Origin: Oscillospiraceae bacterium
GTDB lineage: Bacteria; Bacillota; Clostridia; Oscillospirales; Oscillospiraceae
Reading direction: 5' to 3'
Length of the DNA: 64,000 nt
Assembly (NCBI GenBank): GCA_017445385.1
Contig: JAFSUG010000030.1
Coordinates: 120,729 to 184,728 of the forward strand
Part shown: positions 52,339-60,081 of the stretch, piece by piece
Layout: each line of letters opens with the position of its first letter
Numbering within the stretch: the first letter of the stretch is position 1
Notes under the pieces: generated by a model
The model's input: the letters and a program-made list of their open reading frames with translations, nothing else
Database searches by the model: none
What the model was told of the DNA's origin: nothing
Translations under genes and position numbers: made by a program

Positions 52339-54234
52339 ATGCAGAAAAAGTCTGTTGGTTCGCGCATCATCCTTGCGCTGACACTCCTGTTTTTCTATCT
52401 GCCGATCCTGTATATCATCATCTTCTCGTTTAATGATTCGCGCTCGCTGACAACTTTTACAGGCTTCTCGATGCGCTGGTACGAAAAGATGTTTGCCGAT
52501 TCCTCAATGATGGAAGCGGTTATCTATACGGTCGTGATCGCCGTGATCGCCACGGTGGTTTCCACGATCGTGGGTACGCTGACGGCAATCAGCCTGACGC
52601 AATCGAAAAAAGTTTTGCAGCGCCTCGTTGAACGCACGAATGATCTGCCCGTTATGAACCCGGAAATCGTTACGGCAATCAGCCTGCTGATGTTCTTCAG
52701 CGCGCTGAAAATTTCAAAGGGCTTCGGAACGCTGCTCGTTGCGCACATTATGTTCTGCATCCCGTATGTGATGCTCTCCGTTACGCCGAAGCTGCGCTCG
52801 CTCGATCCGCATTTGACGGATGCGGCGATGGATCTCGGCGCAACGCCGATGCAGGCGATGTGGAAAGTTATCGTTCCGCAGATCCGCCCGGGCATTATCT
52901 CCGGCGCACTGATTGCGTTTACGATGTCGTTCGACGATTTCATCATCTCCTATTTTGTCACGGGCAACGGCGTGCAGAACATCTCGATCCTCGTTTACAC
53001 GATGTCCAAGCGCGTGAATCCTTCGATCAATGCGCTCTCTACGCTGATTATCGTGCTGATTACGCTTGTGCTCGGCATTGTAAACCTTGTGCCGATCGTG
53101 CGCGAGCACAGCCGCGGAAAAGGCGGCAAGAAGATGAAAAAGTCCACCTATGCGATCATTGCGGCGGTGCTTGTTGCCGCAATCGGAGCGGGGATTGCTT
53201 TTGGCGGTACAGCGGACCGTTCGCGCAGAGAAGCCGCGATTGAGAAATACGGCTCGGATACGATGAAGCTTTATCTGCCGGGCGAGTATCTCGGCGAAAA
53301 CGTGATCCAGGACTTTGAAAACCAGTACGGCGTTCACGTGATCGTTGAGAACTTCGATTCCAATGAAATGATGTACGCAAAGCTCCAAGCGGGCGACGCA
53401 TACGACGTGATCATCCCCTCGGACTACATGATCGAGCGGCTGATGAAACTCGATCTGCTGCAGCAGCTGGACCTTTCCAAGATCCCGAATATGGAGCTGC
53501 TTTCCGATGCGGTAAAGGATCTGCCGTTCGACCCGGAGAATCAGTACGCCGTTCCGTACTTCTGGGGCAGCGTCGGCCTTGTTTACAACCACGAAACGGT
53601 TGATCCGGAGGATGTGGAATCCGAAGGCTGGGAAGTGCTGCGTGATCCGAAATACGCCGGCAGAACGTATATCTACGATTCCGAGCGCGATTCGTTTATG
53701 ATGGCGTTTAAGGCGCTCGGCTATTCGATGAACACTTCGAATATGGATGAGATCAACGGCGCGTATGAATGGCTCATGGAAATGAACCGCACAATGTCCC
53801 CGACGTACGTGACGGACGAGGTTATCGACGGCATGATCGGCGGCAACATGGATATTGCCGTTGTTTACAGCGGCGACGCCACCGTGATTTTGGACGAAAA
53901 TGAAGAGATGAGCTTCTTCATGCCGGAAGAGGGAACGAACATCTGGTACGACTGCATGGTCGTTCCAAAGAACGCCGAAAATCCGTCGCTCGCACATGAA
54001 TTTATCAACTATATGCTCACCTATGAGGCGGCATATGACAACGCGGAAACGGTCGGCTATACCTCGCCGAACGCGGAGGTTTTCGAGGAAATGGCCACGA
54101 ACGAAGACCTCTACGCGGAAAACGAGGCATACGTGCCGCGTGTCGGCTATGAAATGGATGAAGCCTTTACCGATAACGAGGTTCTGAAAAAGACGCTTTC
54201 GGAGCTTTGGATCAAAGTCAAGGCGCCGAAGTAA
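52339..54234 (+). CDS. potCD: PotC-PotD fusion: spermidine/putrescine permease and binding protein
   Basis: The 631-residue protein joins two parts. Residues ~1-265 are PotC, with six helices and the EAA loop AAMDLGATPMQAMWKVIVPQIRPGI. A basic linker (REHSRGKGGKKMKK) and one more hydrophobic helix (~272-295) lead into residues ~300-631, the PotD-type periplasmic binding domain, including MKLYLPGEYLGENVIQDFENQYG and DIAVVYSGDATVI. The binding domain thus stays tethered to the membrane instead of being a separate lipoprotein. The ATG at 52339 has GGAG about ten bases upstream. Confidence 0.93.
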   Translation: MQKKSVGSRIILALTLLFFYLPILYIIIFSFNDSRSLTTFTGFSMRWYEKMFADSSMMEAVIYTVVIAVIATVVSTIVGTLTAISLTQSKKVLQRLVERTNDLPVMNPEIVTAISLLMFFSALKISKGFGTLLVAHIMFCIPYVMLSVTPKLRSLDPHLTDAAMDLGATPMQAMWKVIVPQIRPGIISGALIAFTMSFDDFIISYFVTGNGVQNISILVYTMSKRVNPSINALSTLIIVLITLVLGIVNLVPIVREHSRGKGGKKMKKSTYAIIAAVLVAAIGAGIAFGGTADRSRREAAIEKYGSDTMKLYLPGEYLGENVIQDFENQYGVHVIVENFDSNEMMYAKLQAGDAYDVIIPSDYMIERLMKLDLLQQLDLSKIPNMELLSDAVKDLPFDPENQYAVPYFWGSVGLVYNHETVDPEDVESEGWEVLRDPKYAGRTYIYDSERDSFMMAFKALGYSMNTSNMDEINGAYEWLMEMNRTMSPTYVTDEVIDGMIGGNMDIAVVYSGDATVILDENEEMSFFMPEEGTNIWYDCMVVPKNAENPSLAHEFINYMLTYEAAYDNAETVGYTSPNAEVFEEMATNEDLYAENEAYVPRVGYEMDEAFTDNEVLKKTLSELWIKVKAPK

Positions 54235-54238
54235 ACGC

Positions 54239-54269
54239 AAACCGGGCGGTTTTTTCCGCCCGGTTTTTC
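54239..54269 (+). terminator. Terminator after potCD
   Basis: AAACCGGGCGG pairs with CCGCCCGGTTT around TTTTTT and is followed by a T run. Confidence 0.9.
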
Positions 54270-54280
54270 CATTTTTCCCA

Positions 54281-54309
54281 TTGACCGAAAACGCAATTCA
54301 TGCGATAAT
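54281..54309 (+). promoter_or_regulatory. Promoter for der-plsY
   Basis: TTGACC at 54281-54286 and GATAAT at 54304-54309 are 17 bases apart, 31 bases before the ATG. Confidence 0.72.
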
Positions 54310-54340
54310 AGCACAAAGACAGAGAAAAGGAGGGATCGCC

Positions 54341-55672
54341 ATGCCGAGACCGCTTGTGGCGATCGTGGGACGGCCGAACGTCGGTAAGTCGATGCTGTTC
54401 AATAAGCTCACCGGCAAACGCGCCGCCATTGTGGAAGATACGCCCGGCGTTACGCGCGACCGTATCTATGGCCAGTGCGAATGGAACGGGCGGGTTTTCG
54501 ATCTTGTGGATACGGGCGGCATCGAGCCGAAAACGGACAGCGAGATCCTGCTCTTTATGCGCAAGCAGGCGGAGATCGCCATCGAAACTGCCGACGTTAT
54601 CATTATGGTAACGGACGTTCGCGTGGGTATGACCGCTGCGGATGCCGACGTTGCCGGAATGCTCAAACGCGCGAAAAAGCCGGTTGTGCTGGCGGTGAAC
54701 AAGTGCGACAGTATCGGCGCGGTGAATCCCGACGTTTATGAGTTTTACGGGCTTGGGCTCGGCGATCCGATCGAGGTTTCCGCCGTACACGGCCACGGAA
54801 CAGGCGATTTGCTCGATTTCTGCGTGGCGCATCTGCCGCCGCGGGAGGACGAGGAGGACGACGAGGATCTGATCCGCGTTGCCGTGATCGGCAAGCCGAA
54901 CGTCGGCAAATCGAGCCTCGTCAACCGCATACTTGGCGAAAACCGCGTGATTGTATCCGATATGGCAGGCACAACGCGCGATGCAATTGACAGCTACTTT
55001 GAAAACGAGTACGGCAAGTTCTGTTTCATCGATACCGCCGGCATGCGGCGCAAATCGAAGATCGACGACGCTGTGGAGCATTACTCCAATCTGCGCGCCA
55101 TTGCCGCGGTGGAGCGCGCGGACGTTTGTCTGATCCTGATTGACGCAAACGAGGGCGTTACCGACCAGGATACGAAGATCGCAGGCGTAGCGCACGAGGC
55201 AGGGATGGCTTCGATCATCGTTGTGAACAAATGGGACGCTGTTGAAAAAGACGACAAGACCATGGACAAGATGACCGAGGAGATCCGCCGTGATCTTGCG
55301 TATATGACCTATGCGCCGGTGCATTACATCTCGGCGCTGACAGGTCAGCGCGTGCAGGGACTGTTCCAGCTGATCCGCGCCGTTGCGAGCCAGGCTGCGA
55401 TGCGCATTACAACCGGTATGCTCAATAACGTCCTTGCCGACGCCACCGCGCGCGTGCAGCCGCCAACCGACAAAGGCCGCCGGCTGAAGATCTACTACAT
55501 GACGCAGATCGGCGTAAAACCGCCGCATTTCGTTGCGTTCTGCAACGATGCAAAGCTGTTCCATTTTTCCTATCAGCGGTATCTGGAAAATCAGATACGC
55601 TCGGTATTCGGTTTAACCGGAACACCGATTCGTTTGACAATCCGACAAAAGGGCGACAAAGACGAACTGTGA
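54341..55672 (+). CDS. der: Ribosome biogenesis GTPase Der (EngA)
   Basis: The 443-residue protein has two GTPase domains. The first has GRPNVGKSMLFNKL, DTPGVTRD, DTGGIE and NKCD. The second has GKPNVGKSSLVNRIL, DMAGTTRD, DTAGMRRKSK and NKWD. The C-terminal KH-like domain ends TPIRLTIRQKGDKDEL. It acts in assembling the large ribosomal subunit. AAGGAGG precedes the ATG at 54341. plsY follows after nine bases. Confidence 0.96.
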   Translation: MPRPLVAIVGRPNVGKSMLFNKLTGKRAAIVEDTPGVTRDRIYGQCEWNGRVFDLVDTGGIEPKTDSEILLFMRKQAEIAIETADVIIMVTDVRVGMTAADADVAGMLKRAKKPVVLAVNKCDSIGAVNPDVYEFYGLGLGDPIEVSAVHGHGTGDLLDFCVAHLPPREDEEDDEDLIRVAVIGKPNVGKSSLVNRILGENRVIVSDMAGTTRDAIDSYFENEYGKFCFIDTAGMRRKSKIDDAVEHYSNLRAIAAVERADVCLILIDANEGVTDQDTKIAGVAHEAGMASIIVVNKWDAVEKDDKTMDKMTEEIRRDLAYMTYAPVHYISALTGQRVQGLFQLIRAVASQAAMRITTGMLNNVLADATARVQPPTDKGRRLKIYYMTQIGVKPPHFVAFCNDAKLFHFSYQRYLENQIRSVFGLTGTPIRLTIRQKGDKDEL

Positions 55673-55681
55673 GGGATCATT

Positions 55682-56362
55682 ATGACTTGGACGATCGTAT
55701 GGGTAGGCTTCGTAACCGCTATCGCATCCTATTTTCTCGGGTGCATCAACGGCGCAATCATCGTATCGGACCAGTTCTACCATGAGGATATCCGCAAAAA
55801 GGGGAGCGGCAACGCGGGCTTGACGAATTTCTACCGCGTTTACGGAAAACGCCACATCCTTTTGGTGCTTGCAATCGATATTCTCAAGGCGGCTTTGGGC
55901 GTTTACATCGGCGCGTTTCTCTTCCGCTGGCAGTTCGACCAGTGGACGCTTGGCAAATACTGGGCGGCGCTTTGGGTCGTTCTGGGGCATAACTATCCGT
56001 GCGTCCATGCGTTTCGGGGCGGAAAGGGCATCCTTTGTGCCGGTACGCTGCTGCTGCTTTTGGATTGGCGGATTGCGCTTGTGGGCTTCGCTACGTTCTT
56101 TTTGCTGACGGCGCTGACCGGCTTCGTTTCCCTCGGCTCCGTAACGGGCGCGGCAACGTTCCCGGTTACGACGTTCTTTGTGTTCCGCGAGCAGGACCCA
56201 AAGTATCTGATGTTTGCCATCTCGCTGCTGACCGCCGCGATTGTGATCTGGGCGCATCGGGAGAACATTCAGCGCCTTTCCGAAGGCAGGGAGCGGAAGT
56301 TCCAGTTCCACCATCTGGAAAAGAAAACGGAATCCAATGAAAATGAAACACAAACAGAATGA
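55682..56362 (+). CDS. plsY: Glycerol-3-phosphate acyltransferase PlsY
   Basis: The 226-residue membrane protein has the PlsY motifs GSGNAGLTNFYRVYGK (phosphate binding), GHNYPCVHAFRGGKG (catalytic His/Asp-type region) and a third loop near GFVSLGSVTGAATFP. It transfers acyl from acyl phosphate to glycerol-3-phosphate, the first step of phospholipid synthesis. The C-terminal tail is longer and more charged than usual (ERKFQFHHLEKKTE). It sits downstream of der, a common arrangement. Confidence 0.93.
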   Translation: MTWTIVWVGFVTAIASYFLGCINGAIIVSDQFYHEDIRKKGSGNAGLTNFYRVYGKRHILLVLAIDILKAALGVYIGAFLFRWQFDQWTLGKYWAALWVVLGHNYPCVHAFRGGKGILCAGTLLLLLDWRIALVGFATFFLLTALTGFVSLGSVTGAATFPVTTFFVFREQDPKYLMFAISLLTAAIVIWAHRENIQRLSEGRERKFQFHHLEKKTESNENETQTE

Positions 56363-56400
56363 AATTTCATTTTATTCTGTTTCGATGGTCTTATAAACTC

Positions 56401-56436
56401 AAAAATGCAAGATGCAAAATTGCATCTTGCATTTTT
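56401..56436. terminator. Terminator after plsY
   Basis: AAAAATGCAAGATGCAA pairs perfectly with its complement around AA, ending in a T run. A weaker hairpin (arms AAACAGAAT and ATTCTGTTT, 56352-56383) precedes it. The 3' arm of the main stem also holds the -35 of the citrate synthase promoter. Confidence 0.88.
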
Positions 56437-56455
56437 GGTCTGCTTGTGCTATGAT
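56427..56455 (+). promoter_or_regulatory. Promoter for the citrate synthase gene
   Basis: TTGCAT at 56427-56432 and TATGAT at 56450-56455 are 17 bases apart, overlapping the plsY terminator. Confidence 0.65.
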
Positions 56456-56493
56456 TGCCGCATCAATGATGAAATGCGAAAGGAGGTGCGCTT

Positions 56494-57819
56494 ATGAATG
56501 AAAAGCTGTTTGGCGATTGGATACGCGCGTATACGCTTACGCCCGGCTTTGACGACAGCGGCGTGCATCGCGGTTTGCGTAATGCGGACGGCACCGGCGT
56601 TACGGTAGGCGTTACGAAAATCGGCAGCGTTCACGGCTACGTGATCCGCGATGAGCGGAAGGTTGCGATGCCGGGTGAGCTGATCTACCGCGGTTACAGC
56701 GTAACGGATCTCGTTGATGCGCACCAAAAAGAGAATACGTTTGGCTTTGAGGAGACGGCGTATTTGCTGCTTACCGGCAAACTGCCGAGCAAAAGCGAGT
56801 TCGCGCAGTTTCAGGCGCTGCTTGCCGAGGCGCGCATTCTGCCGGACCATTTCTTTGAGGATATGATCCTCAAAGCGCCGTCCCGAAACGTGATGAACGG
56901 TTTAGAGCGGAGCGTTCTCGCGCTGTATTCCTTTGACGCGCAGGCGGAGGATAATTCGCCCGAAAACCTGCTGCGGCAGGCAATTTTGCTGATCGGCGGT
57001 TTTCCGACGATCGTTGCAGATAGCTATACGGTCAAGCGCCATGTGTTTGACGGCGATTCACTCTATTTGCACAATCCCGATCCGGAGCTGACAACGGCGG
57101 AAGATTTTCTCCGCATGATCCGCAAGGACAGAAGCTACAGCGATGATGAGGCAAAGCTGCTCGATCTGATGCTGATGCTCCATGCAGAGCACGGCGGCGG
57201 CAACAACTCGGCATTTTCCTGCCGCGTGCTTTCCTCCACCGGAACGGATACCTACAGCGCGATTGCCGCGGCGGTCGGTTCGCTGAAAGGGCCGCTGCAC
57301 GGCGGCGCAAACGCAAAGGTCATGGAGATGCTCTCGTTTGCAAAGCAGGAGATCAGTGCAGTTTCGGATGCGAACGTTCGCGCATGGCTGGAAAAAGTGC
57401 TTTCCGGCACGGCAGGCGACAGGAGCGGCAAAATCTATGGACTTGGTCACGCCGTTTATACCGAGAGTGATCCGCGCGCCGCTGCGATCCGAAAGTACGC
57501 AAGAAAGCTCGCTGCGCAGAAGGGCGCGGAGGCGGACTTGGAGCTGCTGGAAGCGATTGAGCGTGTCGGCGTTCCGATGCTGATGGATCGGCTCGGACGA
57601 AAACTGCAGATGTGCGCGAACGTGGATCTCTATTCAGGGCTCGTTTATTCGATGCTTGGCATCCCGGACGAGCTGTATACGCCGCTGTTTGCGATTGCGC
57701 GGATTGTTGGCTGGAGCGCCCACCGTATTGAGGAAGTGCTTGCCGGCGGAAGAATCATGCGTCCGGCATACCGCTCGGATATGCAGCCCGCAGCGTACAT
57801 CCCGATGGATCAAAGATAA
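56494..57819 (+). CDS. Citrate synthase (type II)
   Basis: The 441-residue protein has the citrate synthase active-site segments: the histidines in LHAEHGGGNNSAF and YGLGHAVYT, KGPLHGGANAK, and the aspartate region NVDLYSGLVYSMLG (Asp about 375). It condenses acetyl-CoA and oxaloacetate, though a methylcitrate or Re-type enzyme cannot be excluded from motifs alone. AAAGGAGG precedes the ATG. It is the first of two enzymes of citrate metabolism here, the other being the lyase operon, which cleaves citrate. A regulated switch between them seems likely. Confidence 0.9.
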   Translation: MNEKLFGDWIRAYTLTPGFDDSGVHRGLRNADGTGVTVGVTKIGSVHGYVIRDERKVAMPGELIYRGYSVTDLVDAHQKENTFGFEETAYLLLTGKLPSKSEFAQFQALLAEARILPDHFFEDMILKAPSRNVMNGLERSVLALYSFDAQAEDNSPENLLRQAILLIGGFPTIVADSYTVKRHVFDGDSLYLHNPDPELTTAEDFLRMIRKDRSYSDDEAKLLDLMLMLHAEHGGGNNSAFSCRVLSSTGTDTYSAIAAAVGSLKGPLHGGANAKVMEMLSFAKQEISAVSDANVRAWLEKVLSGTAGDRSGKIYGLGHAVYTESDPRAAAIRKYARKLAAQKGAEADLELLEAIERVGVPMLMDRLGRKLQMCANVDLYSGLVYSMLGIPDELYTPLFAIARIVGWSAHRIEEVLAGGRIMRPAYRSDMQPAAYIPMDQR

Positions 57820-57820
57820 A

Positions 57821-57860
57821 AACTTGCCGCCAAGGGCATCCTTGGCGGCAAATTTTTTAT
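57821..57860. terminator. Bidirectional terminator after citrate synthase gene
   Basis: TTGCCGCCAAGG pairs with CCTTGGCGGCAA around GCAT, with T and A runs. It also ends the convergent LysR gene. Confidence 0.92.
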
Positions 57861-58744
57861 GCGCGTGTGTCCTCGAAATAGTCGGTTGCGAAATCGAAAA
57901 AGAGACGTTCTTCTTTGGACAGCACACGGTTTTTCGACCAGAACAGCCGATGCGACCATTTCGAGCCGACGCCTTCAATTGGGATATAGCAAAAGCTCGG
58001 CTCTTCGTATTTGCTGGAGTTTACGGTACTGAAGGAAACGGCGCGGTTTTGCATAACCATCGAGCGGCGCACCATGTAGGAACATTCCATTGCGCTGTCG
58101 TGCGCGATGCCGGCGCTGTCGAGCAGCTGGCAGGTCATGCGGTGGAGCGATTGATCGAAAACCGGCAGAACAAGTGTCTGCCCGGCGATGTCCGCCATCT
58201 GCACGGAATGCTTCTTTGCGAGCGGATGCGACGGATGCACAACCAGCACGGGGCGGTCGTCCTCGATCAGCGGCGCGGACTGCGCGGCAAAGGCGGCAGG
58301 AACGTCCTCCTGCTCGGCAAGGAGAAATTGACTGCGCTCCCAAATCGCCGGATCGGAAAGCTGCGAGAGCTTGAGGGTTGTATAAGAAAGCGTGATTTCC
58401 GGGTGTTCCAGCGAGAATGCGCAGATCAGACCGACCCAAAGATTTGAAAACGTCACGGCAACCTGGATATGTTCCTTCTCCTGCTGTACGGACTGCTTGA
58501 GATCGGCTTCGGCGCGGTTGAGCAGCCCAAGCACTTGGTTTACATAATCTAAAAGCATCTCGCCTTGTTTATTCAGAACGATACGGTTATTCGTGCGCGT
58601 GAAGAGCTTTGTATCCAGCTCTTTTTCAAGGCGGCTGATCGTTGCGCTGAGGGCAGGGGGTGAAATATAAAGCGATTGCGCTGCCGCGGCGATTTTTCCG
58701 GCATCGGCAACGGCTTTGAAATAGCGAAGCTGCTGCAGTTCCAT
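57857..58744 (-). CDS. LysR-family transcriptional regulator
   Basis: The 295-residue protein starts MELQQLRYFKAVADAGKIAAAAQSL, the typical winged HTH of LysR regulators (~1-60), followed by the inducer-binding domain (~90-295). It is divergent from the cit operon, with a perfect inverted repeat between them (58785-58812), so it probably controls citD onwards and itself. The effector is unknown. Citrate or a related acid is plausible. The start at 58744 is standard. Confidence 0.92.
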   Translation of the reverse strand: MELQQLRYFKAVADAGKIAAAAQSLYISPPALSATISRLEKELDTKLFTRTNNRIVLNKQGEMLLDYVNQVLGLLNRAEADLKQSVQQEKEHIQVAVTFSNLWVGLICAFSLEHPEITLSYTTLKLSQLSDPAIWERSQFLLAEQEDVPAAFAAQSAPLIEDDRPVLVVHPSHPLAKKHSVQMADIAGQTLVLPVFDQSLHRMTCQLLDSAGIAHDSAMECSYMVRRSMVMQNRAVSFSTVNSSKYEEPSFCYIPIEGVGSKWSHRLFWSKNRVLSKEERLFFDFATDYFEDTRA

Positions 58745-58772
58745 GCGTTTACCTCCTAATCGAGCTGAGGAC

Positions 58773-58801
58773 AGTATAGCACGCTTTAGCATAACTTTCA
58801 A
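58773..58801 (-). promoter_or_regulatory. Promoter for the LysR gene
   Basis: On the minus strand TTGAAA (58801-58796) and TATACT (58778-58773) are 17 bases apart. The -35 lies inside the inverted repeat, fitting autorepression. Confidence 0.78.
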
Positions 58802-58812
58802 GTTATGCTAAA
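58785..58812. promoter_or_regulatory. Perfect inverted repeat, probable LysR operator
   Basis: Thirteen-base arms (TTTAGCATAACTT and its complement) flank a two-base centre. The site contains several T-N11-A matches, the LysR signature. It covers the -35 of the LysR promoter, and a weak cit promoter (TTAGCA at 58786-58791, TAAAAT at 58809-58814) overlaps it on the plus strand, as expected for an activator-controlled operon. Confidence 0.8.
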
Positions 58813-58887
58813 ATCAGTTTTTCGTAATTGATTATTTAAGGAAAATGTTGCAAAATAAAATTACAAGAGAAAAGGAGGCGAATTCCC

Positions 58888-59181
58888 TTGCGTTTGGAAA
58901 ACACCGGCATTGCCGGAACGCTGGAATCCAGCGACGTTATGGTTACGGTTTCCCCGAACCCGTCAAGCGGAATTGACATTCAAATCGATAGCGCTGTCAG
59001 CGCGCAGTACGGCGATGAGATGCGCGAAACCGTGCAGGCGGTTATGCGTGAATTCGATATTACCGATGCAGTTGTTCAGCTGCAGGATAAGGGCGCGCTT
59101 GACTGCGTGATCCGCGCAAGATGCGAAACCGCAGCTTGCCGCGCGCTCGGCGTAGGCTTTAACTGGAAGGGGGAGAAATGA
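58888..59181 (+). CDS. citD: Citrate lyase acyl carrier protein (gamma subunit)
   Basis: The 97-residue protein starts LRLENTGIAGTLESSD, with the serine (about Ser14) that carries the phosphoribosyl-dephospho-CoA group, and ends CRALGVGFNWKG. It is the acyl carrier of citrate lyase or citramalate lyase. A TTG start has AAAGGAGG upstream. It overlaps citE by four bases. No citX or citG gene for cofactor attachment is in the window. Confidence 0.9.
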   Translation: MRLENTGIAGTLESSDVMVTVSPNPSSGIDIQIDSAVSAQYGDEMRETVQAVMREFDITDAVVQLQDKGALDCVIRARCETAACRALGVGFNWKGEK

Positions 59182-60068
59182 TGGAACGCAAACCCTCTTT
59201 GAAGCGTACCAGCCTTTATGTCAGCGGCACAAGTCCTGTCAACATGATCCAGGCCGGCTTCTATAACGAAGATTGCATGGTTTTCGATATGGAAGACTCC
59301 GTACCCCTCGCTGAAAAAGACGCCGCAAGATTGCTGATCTATCACATGATCCGCGACCATCGCCCGGCAGGTAAGTACATCATCATCCGCGTGAACGGCA
59401 TTTATTCCGAGTATATCGATGAAGACCTTGAAGCGGCTGTCCGCGCGAAGCCGGATGCGATTCGTATCCCGAAGGTGGAATACGCCAACGAAGTGAAGAT
59501 GATCGATGAAAAGATCACCGCGATCGAAAAGGAAGCCGGCATCGAGGAAGGCTCGATCGAGCTTTGGTGCAACATCGAATCGTATCTCGGCGTGCTCAAC
59601 GCCTACGAGATCGCGTCGGCATCGCCGCGCGTTGTTGCCCTTGCGCTCGGCGCAGAGGACTTCACCGCCAGCATGAAGGCGCAGCGCACCAAGGGCGGCC
59701 AGGAAATTTTCTATGCGCGTAACGCCGTTTTGATGGCGTGCCGTAAGGCAGGCGTTGAAGCGGTTGACGCCGTGTTCTCCGATATTAACGATCTGGAAGG
59801 TCTGAAAGCCGATACAACGCTTACAAAGAACCTCGGCTTCGACGGCAAAACCGTTGTGCATCCGCGGCAGATCGACGTTGTCAACTCCTTCTTTACGCCC
59901 AGCGCGAAAGAGATCAAGTATGCGCAGCGCGTACTGGAAGCGGTTGAAGAGGGCAAGCGCCTGAAAAAAGGCGCCGTCACGCTCGATGGCGGCATGATCG
60001 ATAAGCCCATGGAGCTGCGTGCATACACCACATTGGCGCAGGCGCGCGCAGCCGGCATCAACGTGTAA
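59178..60068 (+). CDS. citE: Citrate lyase beta subunit
   Basis: The 296-residue protein has the CitE/HpcH aldolase-fold motifs MVFDMEDSVPLAEKDAAR (metal-binding acidic region), IRVNGIYSEY, PKVEYANE, ALGAEDFTASM and GKTVVHPRQID. It cleaves the citryl (or citramalyl) group to oxaloacetate (or pyruvate) and an acetyl carrier. Which substrate is used cannot be told from sequence. ATG with GGGGGAG upstream. Confidence 0.92.
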   Translation: MMERKPSLKRTSLYVSGTSPVNMIQAGFYNEDCMVFDMEDSVPLAEKDAARLLIYHMIRDHRPAGKYIIIRVNGIYSEYIDEDLEAAVRAKPDAIRIPKVEYANEVKMIDEKITAIEKEAGIEEGSIELWCNIESYLGVLNAYEIASASPRVVALALGAEDFTASMKAQRTKGGQEIFYARNAVLMACRKAGVEAVDAVFSDINDLEGLKADTTLTKNLGFDGKTVVHPRQIDVVNSFFTPSAKEIKYAQRVLEAVEEGKRLKKGAVTLDGGMIDKPMELRAYTTLAQARAAGINV

Positions 60069-60081
60069 GGAGGGGACGGAA

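Noticed and set aside
52714..54240. 508-codon minus-strand frame opposite potCD
   Set aside because: Antisense shadow of a strongly supported gene.
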